A stretch of 43,315 nt of DNA from Trueperella sp. (GCA_022783305.1 JALEWQ010000085.1:1-43315); one strand, 5' to 3'; numbered from the stretch's first letter, positions 26,245 to 35,529 are shown. Program-made: numbers and translations. The notes: generated by a model not told the origin, from the letters alone.

Positions 26245-27555
26245 GTGAGCATCGACCGCGAGATCCGTCAACTCGCCCTGCCGTCCCTCGCCACGCTGCT
26301 GGCCGAGCCCGTGCTCGTCGCCGTGGATACCACGATGATCGGGCGGCTGGGCGCGAACCCGCTCGCCGGGTTGTCGCTCGCCTCCACCGTGCTGACCACG
26401 CTCGTGGGGGTGTGCATCTTCCTGTCCTACGCGACGACGGCGGCCACCGCTCGTTTCGTCGGCGCGGGCAGACCGGACCGCGGCCTGCGCCAAGGGCTGG
26501 ACGGGATGTGGCTCGGCATCGGTCTGGGATTCACGCTCGGGGTTCTGCTCGCCGCATTCGCCCCCGCCATACTCAGCTGGTTCGGCCCGGAGCCGGCGGT
26601 CCTCGACCAGGCGGTCGCCTACGCTCGCGCCTCCGCCTTCGGCCTGCCGGGGATGCTGCTCGTGCTCGCCGCCAACGGCACGCTACGCGGCTTCGCCGAC
26701 ACCCGCACGCCACTCATCGCGGCGAGCGCCGGCGCCTTGGCGAACATCCCCCTTAACGCCGCGCTCATCTACGGCGCCGGCCTCGGAGTGGCCGGCGCCG
26801 GGCTCGGCACCGCCATCGCCCAAACCCTCATGGGCCTCTATCTGGCGTGGGTGGTCCGCCAGCTAGCCGCCACGCACGCCGTCTCCCTCGCCCCGAACGG
26901 CGTGGGCGTGCTCCGGGCCGTCCGCGACGCCGTCCCCCTCATCGTCCGCACGCTCTCCCTGCGAGGGGCGATCCTCCTTCAGATCGCCGCCGCCACCGGG
27001 CTTGGAACGGTGGCGCTGGCCGCGAACCAGATCGTCATGACGATGTGGAACTTCGCCGCTTACGGCCTGGACGCGCTTGCCACCGCGGCGCAGATCCTCG
27101 TTGGCCAGGGCCTGGGCTCGGGCAACCGCAAGCGCGTGCGCACCATCCTTTCCCGCTGTCTGGCCTACGGGGTGAAGGTCGGAGCGGGCCTCGGACTCCT
27201 ACTCGCCGGCCTGTCCTTCCTCATCCCACGCCTGATGAGCGTGGATCCGGACGTGGCGTGGCTGGCCACGCAGACGATGTGGGTCACCTCGGTGGCCCTG
27301 CCGATCGCGGCGGTGGCCTACATGCTCGACGGCGTGCTCATCGGCGCGGGCGACACCCGCGCCCTCGCCGGCTACATGCTTCTCGCGCTGGCCACCTTCG
27401 CCCCGCTCGCCCTGCTCCTCGCGGGCCCGGGCCGTCACCTTGGCGCGGTCGGGATGGCGGCGCTGTGGTGCGCCTACGCGATCGTGTTCATGGCGGTGCG
27501 CGGCGGGACGATGCTGTGGCGGGTACGCACCGACACCTGGATGCACCTCGACTAG
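26245..27555 (+). CDS. MATE family efflux transporter
   Basis: Protein of 436 aa with twelve expected membrane helices in two related halves. The N-terminal half has the MATE pattern IRQLALPSLATLLAEPVLVAVDTTMIGRLG. A later helix has TLRGFADTRTPL, the family's conserved R-G-x-x-D-T-R/K loop, repeated in the second half as DGVLIGAGDTRALAG. This is the DinF-like branch. It exports cationic or other small compounds against H+ or Na+. Start GTG 26245 is 15 bp after the preceding gene, without a clear ribosome site, so coupling is likely. In some actinomycetes a MATE gene also lies near rplI/dnaB, but I cannot check how widespread this is. Confidence 0.92.
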   Translation: MSIDREIRQLALPSLATLLAEPVLVAVDTTMIGRLGANPLAGLSLASTVLTTLVGVCIFLSYATTAATARFVGAGRPDRGLRQGLDGMWLGIGLGFTLGVLLAAFAPAILSWFGPEPAVLDQAVAYARASAFGLPGMLLVLAANGTLRGFADTRTPLIAASAGALANIPLNAALIYGAGLGVAGAGLGTAIAQTLMGLYLAWVVRQLAATHAVSLAPNGVGVLRAVRDAVPLIVRTLSLRGAILLQIAAATGLGTVALAANQIVMTMWNFAAYGLDALATAAQILVGQGLGSGNRKRVRTILSRCLAYGVKVGAGLGLLLAGLSFLIPRLMSVDPDVAWLATQTMWVTSVALPIAAVAYMLDGVLIGAGDTRALAGYMLLALATFAPLALLLAGPGRHLGAVGMAALWCAYAIVFMAVRGGTMLWRVRTDTWMHLD

Positions 27556-27699
27556 ACTCGGCCGCCACCTGCGCGAATACCCACCCCTGGTATGACGACG
27601 TCGCCGCCACCTCCACCCGTGGGAGGATGGCCAGCCAATTTAGGCTCGCCGAAAGCGTTCGAAAATGGGAGCACACATCACCGTCCGAAAGGTACACCT

Positions 27700-30642
27700 A
27701 TGAGAAGAGCGAAACGGCTGATCGTGGGCAGTGTTGCCACCGCCAGCCTCATCCTTTCCCCCACCCTCGCACTCGCGACCACCGCCGGCAACGACGCCGC
27801 AATCCCCGCCGGCAACGACGCCGCAGCCCCGACCACCGAGACGCAAGCCGGCTCCGACGTCGTCGTCCTCGACCTGTACAACCTCACCGACATCCACGGC
27901 CACATCGAGCAGGTCACCTCCAAGGACAAGCAGGGCAACGTCAAGGTCACCGAGGCGGGCCTGTCCGCCATGTCCTGTTATGTCAAGCGTGCCAAGACGC
28001 AGAATCCAAACTCGCAGCTCCTCCTGCTCGGCGACAACATCGGCGCCTCGCCGTTCACCTCCGGCTCTCAGCACGATAACCCCACCATCAAGGCCCTCAA
28101 CCAGATGGGCGTCTTCGCCTCGACGATCGGCAACCACGAATTCGACAAGGGCCAGGACGTCCTGCGTGCCCGCTTCACCGGCGGCGTCGTCGACGGCGTC
28201 ACCTACGAAAAGGTCGGTTTTCCCTACCTCGGCGCCAACGTTCACGGCCTGACGGGCCTGGGTAGCTACGAGGTGTGGACCTCACCGTCCGGCGTCAAGG
28301 TCGCATTCATCGGCGCGATTGAGGACGACGCCGACACGAAGGTCTTCCCCGGCACCTTCGCCGGCATGACCTTCTCCAAGCCCGTCCCCGTCATCAACGA
28401 CCTCGCCAAGCAGATCAAGACCAAGGGTGAGGCCGACGTCGTCATCGCCATGTACGACAACGACGTCGAGCGCTCCTACCCCAAGATGGGCGAATACGTG
28501 GACGGCATCATGGGCGGCGACACCCACAAGCCGTACTACTTCACGAAGGTTGCCACCGAGTCCGGTCACGTGCTGTCGGCGACAGCCTCTGGCTCCTTCA
28601 CCGACAACCTATCCAACCTGCAGATCACGTACGACAAGAAGACGGGTAAGGTCATCGACTCGCAGGCCGTCCAGATTAGTGCCGCCGAGGTCGCCACCTG
28701 CGGCGATGACCCGGCCGTCAAGGCCGTCGTCGACGAGGCGAAGGCCGCAGCGAACGAGGCAGGCTCGAAGGTGATCGCCGACGGTGCCGGTAATTTCTCC
28801 CGCGGCTACCAGAAGACCATCAAAGGCGAGGCGGTCACCCGCGGCGAGAATCGCGGCACCGAATCCACCATCGGAGGCCTCATCGCCGACGCCATGCACG
28901 AAACCTTCACCACCCTCGAGGGCACGCCGATCGACATCGGCATCATCAACGCCGGCGGAATCCGCGCCGACCTCTTGCCCAAAGATGGCAAGGTCACCGT
29001 GGCCGACGTGTTTAAGGTCCAGCCGTTCTCAAACGAGGTCGGCTACGTGAAGATGACCGGCGCCCAGTTCAAGACCCTGCTCGAGCAGCAGTGGAAGGAA
29101 CTCGGCAAGGACTCGAGCCGGCCGATGCTCAAGCTCGGCCTGTCGAAGAACGTCTCCTACACCTTCGACCCGACCAAGCCGAGGGGTGAGCGCGTCACCT
29201 CCATCCTGATCGACGGCAAGCCGATCGACCCGGCCGCGACCTACTCGGTCGCCTCGGTCACCTTCCTCCTCTCCGGCGGCGACTCCTTCGACGTGCTCAA
29301 GGATCCCGCGATCGCGACGACGCTGACCACCATCCCCAACAAGCTCGATCGTGACGTTTTCGGCTCCTACCTTGAGAAGAACCCCAAGGTCCAGCCGCGC
29401 GCGGCCAAGCAGTCGGTGGGCGTGAGCATTGCCGCCGACGTCTCCGGCAACACGGCGTCGGCGAAGGTCGCCCTCCGCGGCCTGTCCTTCTCCGGCGAGG
29501 GCGAGGCCCGTACCGACACCGTCACCGTCAAGCTCGGCGACGTCACCGCCACCGCGAAGGTCAACAACACCCTCGAGGATGCCAACGCCGCCAACGAGAA
29601 CGCGATCGTCACCGCCGACGGCGTGGGCTACCTCGACACTCCCGTCTCCCTGTCCGCAACGGCGCAGTGCACGACGGCGACCACCGTTCACCTCCCGCTG
29701 ACCGTCACCTCCGACACGGGCGCAGTGCTCGTCGGTGAGGCCGCGGGTCTCGGCGTCGACGTCGCCTGCACCCCTGCCGGCGGAAGCCAGGACGAGGGCG
29801 GAAGCACGGGCGGGGAGCAGCCCGGCACACAGTGCGCGGTCATGGACCGGCCCGCCACGCCCCCGCGCGCCACGCCCCCGCACGCCACGGGCAAGCTCGG
29901 TGAGGCGACGGGTGACTCCTTCGCCGATCTCTGGTTCGTCGACGGCTCCGGCACGGTTCATTTCTATGCCGGCAACAGTGAGGGCTTCTACCGCCGCGGC
30001 GTCGTCATGTGCGGCCCCACGGACATCGTGGATCTTGCCGCGATGCCGGACCTGAATGGCGACGGCCGGGCCGACGTGCTCGCCCGCTATGCGAACGGGG
30101 ATGCGTACTACATGTACTCCAGTGGGGAGGGCTTCCTGACCAAGGGCGTCAAGGCTGGCCATGGCTGGGCCGGCATGGACAACGTCTCCTACGCTGGCAA
30201 ACTCGGTTCCTCCGGTGACACGTACGTGGTGGCTCGGCAGGTCGCCACCGGCGACCTCTACCGCTACACCGTGAGCCGCTCCGGCCTGCATAGCGGCGTG
30301 AAGATCGGCCACGGCTGGGGCTCGATGCGGTTCGTTCTGGCCCCCGGACAGTTCACCGGCTCCGCACTGGGCGACCTCGTCGCTATCCGTGACGACGGCG
30401 CGATGTTCGCCTACGCCGGCGCGACGGACGGCCGGGTGTACAGCGTGGGACAGATCGGCCATGGCTGGCAAGCATTTACGCACGCCTCCATCCCCGGCGA
30501 TATCAACGGCGACGGCACGTTTGATCTCGTCGCTGTTCGCAACGACGGCGCGATGTTCAGCTACTCCAACAAGGGCAACGGCTGGTGGGGTCCGGCAAAG
30601 CAGGTTGGGCACGGCTGGAGTCGCATCGGTGCCATCAGCTAG
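27700..30642 (+). CDS. Secreted 5'-nucleotidase-like metallophosphatase with propeller repeats
   Basis: Protein of 980 aa. The signal peptide ends near ALA-TT (about residue 27). The calcineurin-like metal domain shows D64/H66 (TDIHGH), D112 (GDNIG) and N145/H146 (GNHEFD). The two late His ligands are missing: MYDND at 251-255 where a conserved His is expected, and GGDTH (272-276) for the usual GHTH. The 5'-nucleotidase C-terminal domain follows (about 365-540), with NAGGIRADL and QPFSNEVGYVKMTG. From about 725 to the end come four GHGW-containing FG-GAP-like repeats, seen in surface proteins of Actinomycetaceae, with a NGDG calcium-type turn. There is no sorting signal. ATG 27700 follows GAAAGG; an upstream extension of 36 codons lacks a signal peptide and is rejected. 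Confidence 0.88.
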   Translation: MRRAKRLIVGSVATASLILSPTLALATTAGNDAAIPAGNDAAAPTTETQAGSDVVVLDLYNLTDIHGHIEQVTSKDKQGNVKVTEAGLSAMSCYVKRAKTQNPNSQLLLLGDNIGASPFTSGSQHDNPTIKALNQMGVFASTIGNHEFDKGQDVLRARFTGGVVDGVTYEKVGFPYLGANVHGLTGLGSYEVWTSPSGVKVAFIGAIEDDADTKVFPGTFAGMTFSKPVPVINDLAKQIKTKGEADVVIAMYDNDVERSYPKMGEYVDGIMGGDTHKPYYFTKVATESGHVLSATASGSFTDNLSNLQITYDKKTGKVIDSQAVQISAAEVATCGDDPAVKAVVDEAKAAANEAGSKVIADGAGNFSRGYQKTIKGEAVTRGENRGTESTIGGLIADAMHETFTTLEGTPIDIGIINAGGIRADLLPKDGKVTVADVFKVQPFSNEVGYVKMTGAQFKTLLEQQWKELGKDSSRPMLKLGLSKNVSYTFDPTKPRGERVTSILIDGKPIDPAATYSVASVTFLLSGGDSFDVLKDPAIATTLTTIPNKLDRDVFGSYLEKNPKVQPRAAKQSVGVSIAADVSGNTASAKVALRGLSFSGEGEARTDTVTVKLGDVTATAKVNNTLEDANAANENAIVTADGVGYLDTPVSLSATAQCTTATTVHLPLTVTSDTGAVLVGEAAGLGVDVACTPAGGSQDEGGSTGGEQPGTQCAVMDRPATPPRATPPHATGKLGEATGDSFADLWFVDGSGTVHFYAGNSEGFYRRGVVMCGPTDIVDLAAMPDLNGDGRADVLARYANGDAYYMYSSGEGFLTKGVKAGHGWAGMDNVSYAGKLGSSGDTYVVARQVATGDLYRYTVSRSGLHSGVKIGHGWGSMRFVLAPGQFTGSALGDLVAIRDDGAMFAYAGATDGRVYSVGQIGHGWQAFTHASIPGDINGDGTFDLVAVRNDGAMFSYSNKGNGWWGPAKQVGHGWSRIGAIS

Positions 30643-30674
30643 CGGACTAGTTTTCTAGCTCATCCTCCCCGATT

Positions 30675-30709
30675 GGGCCCCTGCCGGACGTGCTGACCGG
30701 TAGGGGCCC
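30675..30709. terminator. Strong terminator hairpin between convergent units
   Basis: A 13-bp stem with one G-T pair (30675-30687 with 30697-30709) and 9-nt loop, 33 bp after the nucleotidase stop and 91 bp after the ABC exporter's stop on the opposite strand. Confidence 0.75.
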
Positions 30710-30800
30710 GACACTTCACTTGAACATACCGGCCACCGATCGCTATACGGGGCCGGTAAGCCTCAGATTCCGGAGTTGTGTCGGGTAGCGTGAGACAGGC

Positions 30801-32477
30801 TCACAGGCGCCGCTCGCTGACGCCGGGGATCTGCGCCGGGCGGTCGTCGTGAGAAATGAGGATGGTGATCCAGTCGGCGCGGCTTTCCTCAATCTCCGCC
30901 ATGACGTGCGCCGCGGCCTCCGGTGACAGGCCGTTGAAGGGTTCATCGAGGACGCGCACGCCCCCGGTCCGGCGCAGGTGCCGCAACCAGGCGACGACGT
31001 GCCTCTCCCCACCGGACAGGCTCAGCCCGCCGGGCCCGAGCTCCTGGTCCACGAGGTACCCCATCCTGGCGTCGGTGAGCCCGCCGCGGGCTGCCATGTC
31101 GAGATCCGGCCGATCCAAGGTGATGTTCTCGGTGACTTTCCCGGACAGAATTGACGGGACTTGCGGCATAAGGAACACCTGCCCAGGTGCGAGTGCGCCC
31201 GCAGCGCCGTCGACGAGGATCTCCCCATCGAGCTCCTCACCGAGCCCGATGAGCGCGCGCACAAAGCTCGTCTTACCGATCCCGACATCACCACGTAGCC
31301 ACAGGACATCCCCACGCGCGAGGCTCGCAGACACCGGCGCGGTCCTCCGGCCGTTGGGCAGGAGCGTGGAGACATTGCGTAACTCGAGCGTCTGGACGTT
31401 CACGCCTACGTCGTCGGTCACGTGCTCCGTCGGAGCGGTGCCGCCAGCCGGCCTGCCATCCGCCTCAACGACGAGCCAGCCGAGCCGCCGCGTTACGATC
31501 TCGCGAGCACGCCAAGAAACGATCGCGGTGGTGACGCTCTTCACCGCCGCCTGCACCGGGGCGACGAGCACTGCGGCACCTACGACGCTACCCGCGTCCA
31601 TGCGCCCGTGCGCCGCCAGAACGGCTCCACCCCCGAGGACGATCGTGGCCCCGAGGAGCGGCCCTGTGGTGGCGATCTGCCGCTGCATGGCCCACGCCCG
31701 GAAGACCCGCCTGGCCGGCCCAGCAGCGAAGACACTCCAGCTGCTACGAACCCGCGCGGCGCCTCGCCGGGCGCGCCCTCGCGCCCAATACAGGTCATGG
31801 GCCTCGGCAACCTCTTGGATCATGGCAGTGCGGGCCATCGTTTGCCGACGCAGAGCGTCGTCGGCCGCAGAACCGCTCTCGTTGACGACGGCGGTGAACA
31901 CGATGGGAAGCACAACCGCAAGAGCAACGAGCAAGAGTGAAAATGGGCTCCAGGATCCCGCAACCGCAGCCGCCCAGATTCCGATCACGACGGCGACGGG
32001 GGCAGCGATGACGTCGAGGGTATCAAGGCGGTAGCGGACAAGGTCGATCATAAGTCGATCAGGCACTTGCCCGGTGCGCAAAAGCGCGGCGCGTGCCGGT
32101 TGCAGGTGAAGGTAGCGATCCAAAAGCGCTAGCTCGTGATCGTAAGTATCGGCCAACAGGATCCGATTGCGAACAAGGAGGGCGGCGGGTTCAAGGAGTG
32201 CCGCGGCGAGGATGACAGGCACCGCCGAGAGGACCTGCGCGCCAGTGAGCGTGCGGCTGAGCGCATGCTCAATGAGGGAGGCAGTCGTCGTCGCGAGGAA
32301 TACCTGGATGCCCCGCGAGAGCAGTTCGTAGACTCCCTGCAGGACACTGGAACGCCACATGGTGCGCCAGTAGTCGCGGCGCAGGATATTGCGGGCTACT
32401 GGAAGCATCGGACTGTCCGTCTCGAGCTCCGTGAGCGCCGTTACTGGCGCGCCCGAGGCGCTATCCATGGTGCTCAT
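30801..32477 (-). CDS. ABC exporter subunit 2 (membrane + ATPase half)
   Basis: Protein of 558 aa: membrane part (about 45-330, four to six helices) and ATPase part. Walker A is GDVGIGKT (396-403), the Q-loop FLMPQ at 435-439, the signature LSGGE at 487-491, Walker B VRVLDEP at 507-513 and an H-loop ISHDD near the end. All catalytic elements are present, though Walker A is unusual in sequence. Its ATG overlaps the upstream subunit's stop by four bases (ATGA), so the two make a heterodimer. The cargo is unknown: no peptide precursor or modification gene is nearby. It ends before the shared terminator at 30.7 kb. Confidence 0.87.
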   Translation of the reverse strand: MSTMDSASGAPVTALTELETDSPMLPVARNILRRDYWRTMWRSSVLQGVYELLSRGIQVFLATTTASLIEHALSRTLTGAQVLSAVPVILAAALLEPAALLVRNRILLADTYDHELALLDRYLHLQPARAALLRTGQVPDRLMIDLVRYRLDTLDVIAAPVAVVIGIWAAAVAGSWSPFSLLLVALAVVLPIVFTAVVNESGSAADDALRRQTMARTAMIQEVAEAHDLYWARGRARRGAARVRSSWSVFAAGPARRVFRAWAMQRQIATTGPLLGATIVLGGGAVLAAHGRMDAGSVVGAAVLVAPVQAAVKSVTTAIVSWRAREIVTRRLGWLVVEADGRPAGGTAPTEHVTDDVGVNVQTLELRNVSTLLPNGRRTAPVSASLARGDVLWLRGDVGIGKTSFVRALIGLGEELDGEILVDGAAGALAPGQVFLMPQVPSILSGKVTENITLDRPDLDMAARGGLTDARMGYLVDQELGPGGLSLSGGERHVVAWLRHLRRTGGVRVLDEPFNGLSPEAAAHVMAEIEESRADWITILISHDDRPAQIPGVSERRL

Positions 32478-34051
32478 CGGCCCTCCTCCGGTCGCGCGAC
32501 ACGAAGCTCGGGCGCAGCCCAGAACGCACCAAAGTGGGGAGTGTGCGCAACGACAAGAACCGCGTCGTCCAACCGTGTCAGGAGGCCGGCAAGCCGCCGC
32601 GCGGCCTCAGCGGACAGGTGGGCGTCCGGTTCGTCAAGAAGAAGAACTCCCTGGGATGAACCGATAGCTTCAGCGATGAGAACAGTCTTGCGCTGCCCAC
32701 CAGACAAGTCCGCAATCGGCACGTCGACGATTCGTGCGGCCTCCTCACCTCCAAGGATCTCGGCGAGGGCGGTGTGAGCACGCTCAGCGTCCCCTCCGGT
32801 TGCGGCTACGTCGTCGAAGAGCTCGGCAGGGGTGAGCGTGAGCAACGGGTCGTGCTGCGGAAGGTACCCGGCTCGCAGCCCGTCCGCTGGCAACACCGAG
32901 GCGACGATGCCATCCGCGTCGGCGAGGCCGACGACGCCGCGTAACATGAGCGACTTGCCGGCCCCGTTGGGTCCGACCACGCGCAAATCCTCCCCAACGC
33001 CAAGGCGTAGCACGGGGACTCGGGAACGGACCTTCCCACCGGCGCGAACGGTAAAGCCATGCAGGAGGAGGGCGTTTTCGGAGGTCTCGAGGGGACGCAG
33101 CGGTGCGGGACGGAGGAGTCTTGCGAGACGTGCTTCTTTTCGTCGATTGACCCAGATATCGGTCAGGGAGTCCGCGCCTGAGCCCACGAGTCCGAAGAAA
33201 GAACGCAGGACGATGACCGCTCCGGCCGCCTCGGTAAACGGGATGCGCTCAGTGGAGACGAGCCAGAGCACGAGGAGCAGCGAGCCATACAAAGCGGTCA
33301 CCTGGACGAGGTTGGACAGACCCCATTGGGCGGCGCCGCTCGCCTCGGCCAGGGTACCTATGCGCAGGTGGAGGTCGTCTAGGCGGCGGACACGGGCGCG
33401 AACGTATGCCTGGAGTCGCTCGGTGTGAACGAGATCGAGGCTGTCGCGAGCCTGGAAATACTCCGAGTCAATGGCGGCCTCGATGTCGGTAGTATCCTCG
33501 TAAGCGCGCTCAGCCCACCGTTTCACCGCCCACGCAGGGATGACGGTGGCCAGGGAACCCGCGACGGCCCAAGCGAGTGCCCAAGGGCTGATCCTAGCGA
33601 CCCAGATTAGCGAAACGATCATCACGACGCCGGTGACGGCCAACTGCGGGACTGTCTGAACGCGCATCGTCACGATATCACTGAGATCATCGACAAGGCG
33701 TTCTTTAATGGTTCCAGCCGGGGGCGTGCGCACAAGGGCTAAGACTCGTTCCGTCGCCTCCGTCTGAGCACGGACCAGGACCTCTTGTCGGTTACGCTCA
33801 GCGCGTGCTTGTACGAGGACGCACAAGACAAGACTCACTAAAACGATAACAAGCGTGACCGCGAGTAATACCCACGATCCAGAAGTGTTGTGGTTCTGGG
33901 CGACGGCGACAAGCCGGTCGGACAGCACCGCCAGGATGAGCGGCGTACCCATGGAGAGCACAGCGAGAGCAGCCGCCGCGAGGCTAGAGGCCCGAAGCGT
34001 TGAATGAGAACTGTCGAAAACCATGGAAGTAAGCTCGGACCTCTTTGACAC
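32474..34051 (-). CDS. ABC exporter subunit 1 (membrane + ATPase half)
   Basis: Protein of 525 aa. Helices span about 20-300; the ATPase part has Walker A GPNGAGKS (360-367), Q-loop GYLPQ at 395-399, signature LSGGQ (449-453), Walker B VLLLDEP (469-475) and H-loop VAHTP. It pairs with the following 558-aa gene, forming a fused-type heterodimeric exporter. Start GTG 34051 lies seven bases after TAGTGT and has no Shine-Dalgarno; ATG 34024 is an alternative but badly placed relative to its ribosome site. Base composition is somewhat less GC-rich than in the surrounding genes, which could mean later acquisition. Confidence 0.87.
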   Translation of the reverse strand: MSKRSELTSMVFDSSHSTLRASSLAAAALAVLSMGTPLILAVLSDRLVAVAQNHNTSGSWVLLAVTLVIVLVSLVLCVLVQARAERNRQEVLVRAQTEATERVLALVRTPPAGTIKERLVDDLSDIVTMRVQTVPQLAVTGVVMIVSLIWVARISPWALAWAVAGSLATVIPAWAVKRWAERAYEDTTDIEAAIDSEYFQARDSLDLVHTERLQAYVRARVRRLDDLHLRIGTLAEASGAAQWGLSNLVQVTALYGSLLLVLWLVSTERIPFTEAAGAVIVLRSFFGLVGSGADSLTDIWVNRRKEARLARLLRPAPLRPLETSENALLLHGFTVRAGGKVRSRVPVLRLGVGEDLRVVGPNGAGKSLMLRGVVGLADADGIVASVLPADGLRAGYLPQHDPLLTLTPAELFDDVAATGGDAERAHTALAEILGGEEAARIVDVPIADLSGGQRKTVLIAEAIGSSQGVLLLDEPDAHLSAEAARRLAGLLTRLDDAVLVVAHTPHFGAFWAAPELRVARPEEGR

Positions 34052-34058
34052 AAATGCA

Positions 34059-34085
34059 ACACTAATCCCACGGATGTCACATCAA
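34059..34085 (-). promoter_or_regulatory. Promoter of the ABC exporter operon with palindrome
   Basis: Minus strand: TTGATG (34080-34085), 15-bp spacer, TAGTGT (34059-34064), then seven bases to GTG 34051. An 11-bp palindrome GATGT-C-ACATC (34073-34083) overlaps the -35 and may be an operator. Confidence 0.4.
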
Positions 34086-34158
34086 AACTCGGGAAAAGCT
34101 ACGTCTGGAGGATTAACGCATCAGGAGTGAGTCAGCGGGCGCCGGGTAACCCAGTCAA

Positions 34159-34198
34159 AGGCCGCCGGGTAGCCGAATCAACGGCTACCCGACGGCCT
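34159..34198 (-). terminator. Terminator of the rpsF-rplI operon
   Basis: A 16-bp stem with one mismatch (34159-34174 with 34183-34198) around an 8-nt loop, 16 bp downstream of the rplI stop. Confidence 0.75.
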
Positions 34199-34213
34199 GT
34201 CGAGGAGCAGAAC

Positions 34214-34660
34214 CTACTCGCCGACCACGTTGATCTTCACGTTGGCCACGATCTCATCGCCCAACTTGATCGAGCCGGTGTACTCGCCGACCGACTTGAT
34301 GGCGGAGATCAGGTGGACCTGGCGACGATCGACCGTCTTGCCGGTCACGGCGGCAGCAGCTGCAGCCACGTCCGCGGTGGTGACGGCACCGAAGAGGCGG
34401 CCGTTCTCGCCCGCAGTCTTCGCGATCTGCAGCGTCGTGGCCTCGAGGGCGTCGCGTGATTCGCGCGCCGACTCGAGATCCTCGGTGACGCGGCGACGGC
34501 GGGCCTCGTTGATCTGATCGATCTGGCGCTGCGCCCCCTTCGTCCACGCCGTGGCGTAGCCGCGCGGGATCAGGTAGTTACGGCCGTAGCCGTCCTTGAC
34601 GGTGACGACGTCGCCCGGCTGGCCGAGCTTTTCAACTTCGTGAGTCAGGATGATCTTCAT
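34214..34660 (-). CDS. rplI: 50S ribosomal protein L9
   Basis: Protein of 148 aa, normal length. It opens with the conserved MKIILTHEVEKLGQPGDVVTVKDGYGRNYLIPRG pattern of the N-terminal domain; a long connecting helix (about 40-75) leads to the C-terminal rRNA-binding domain with KTVDRRQVHL. AAGGGG lies upstream of ATG 34660. It is last in the rpsF-ssb-rpsR-rplI operon and is followed by a terminator. The usual next gene, dnaB, is displaced by about 9 kb. Confidence 0.98.
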   Translation of the reverse strand: MKIILTHEVEKLGQPGDVVTVKDGYGRNYLIPRGYATAWTKGAQRQIDQINEARRRRVTEDLESARESRDALEATTLQIAKTAGENGRLFGAVTTADVAAAAAAVTGKTVDRRQVHLISAIKSVGEYTGSIKLGDEIVANVKINVVGE

Positions 34661-34675
34661 TTATTTTCCCCTTCC

Positions 34676-34915
34676 TCAGCGGTTCGAGCTAGAGAACGGA
34701 AGAAGAGCCATCTCGCGGGCGTTCTTGACGGCGCGGGCGATCTGGCGCTGCTCCTGGGTGGAAACACCGGTGACGCGGCGCGCGCGGATCTTCCCACGGT
34801 CGGAGATGAACTTGCGAAGCGTGGCGGTGTCCTTGTAATCGACGTGCTCGATCTTCGCGGCCTTCAGCGGGTTTGACTTCTTCTTGGGCTTACGCAAAAC
34901 AGGCTTTGCGACCAT
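34676..34915 (-). CDS. rpsR: 30S ribosomal protein S18 (zinc-free form)
   Basis: Protein of 79 aa. The core [26 protein letters not shown] and the end [11 protein letters not shown] are diagnostic. The CxxC zinc ligands found in many S18 proteins are absent; KSNPLKAAK stands in that place. AGAGGA precedes ATG 34915 by 8 nt. S18 binds S6 and is encoded in the same operon. Confidence 0.97.
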   Translation of the reverse strand: MVAKPVLRKPKKKSNPLKAAKIEHVDYKDTATLRKFISDRGKIRARRVTGVSTQEQRQIARAVKNAREMALLPFSSSNR

Positions 34916-34990
34916 GATTGAATTCCTCTTTATCTGTGAACATTACGGCGCGCCCGTGCTGGCCGGGCTTGGCCGATTAACAATGGTGGA

Positions 34991-35515
34991 TCAGAACGGC
35001 GGGTTGTCGTCGAACGCCGATCCGCTTGGCGCCTGCGACCACGGGTCTTGGCCCGAGCCGCCCTGCGGCGCGTTGTAGGATGCTTGACCTCGCTGCTGGT
35101 TGTAGCCCTTGTTGTAGCCGCCCTGGTTGTAGCCACCCTGCCCGCCGGAGCGGTTGATCTTGGTGACCTGCGCCGTGGCGTAGCGGAGGGAAGGTCCGAC
35201 CTCGTCTACCTGCATCTCCACGGACGTGCCCTGCGAGCCGTCCTGACGCTGGTAGTTGCGGATCTGGAGCCTGCCCTGAACGAGCACTCGCATACCCTTC
35301 GAGAGGGACTCGGTGACGTTCTCTGCGTAATCGCGCCACACCGAGCAACGGATGAAGAGGGCTTCGCCGTCTTCCCATTCGTTGGTGTTGCGGTTAAAGG
35401 TACGCGGGGTCGAAGCGACCGTGAAGGAAGCGACTGGCGTACCCGAGCCAACATACTTGAGTTCCGGATCTGCAGTGAGATTCCCGACGACGGTAATGAT
35501 CGGTTCGCCTGCCAT
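34991..35515 (-). CDS. ssb: Single-stranded DNA-binding protein
   Basis: Protein of 174 aa. The OB-fold (1-110) starts [17 protein letters not shown] and includes [18 protein letters not shown] Gly/Gln/Asn/Tyr-rich linker with GGYNQ-type repeats (about 122-145) follows, and the tail ends DDNPPF, the acidic tip that recruits replication and repair proteins. AGAGG precedes ATG 35515, 14 bp after rpsF. Confidence 0.97.
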   Translation of the reverse strand: MAGEPIITVVGNLTADPELKYVGSGTPVASFTVASTPRTFNRNTNEWEDGEALFIRCSVWRDYAENVTESLSKGMRVLVQGRLQIRNYQRQDGSQGTSVEMQVDEVGPSLRYATAQVTKINRSGGQGGYNQGGYNKGYNQQRGQASYNAPQGGSGQDPWSQAPSGSAFDDNPPF

Positions 35516-35529
35516 GTCTCTACCTCTTC

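Noticed and set aside
29029-30612. 527-codon minus-strand frame over the nucleotidase C-terminus
   Set aside because: Low-complexity translation without recognisable domain; the plus-strand repeats explain the codon pattern.
34052-34213. Peptide precursor for the ABC exporter
   Set aside because: Both strands of the gap were read; only trivial frames of a few codons exist, and most of the gap is the rplI terminator.
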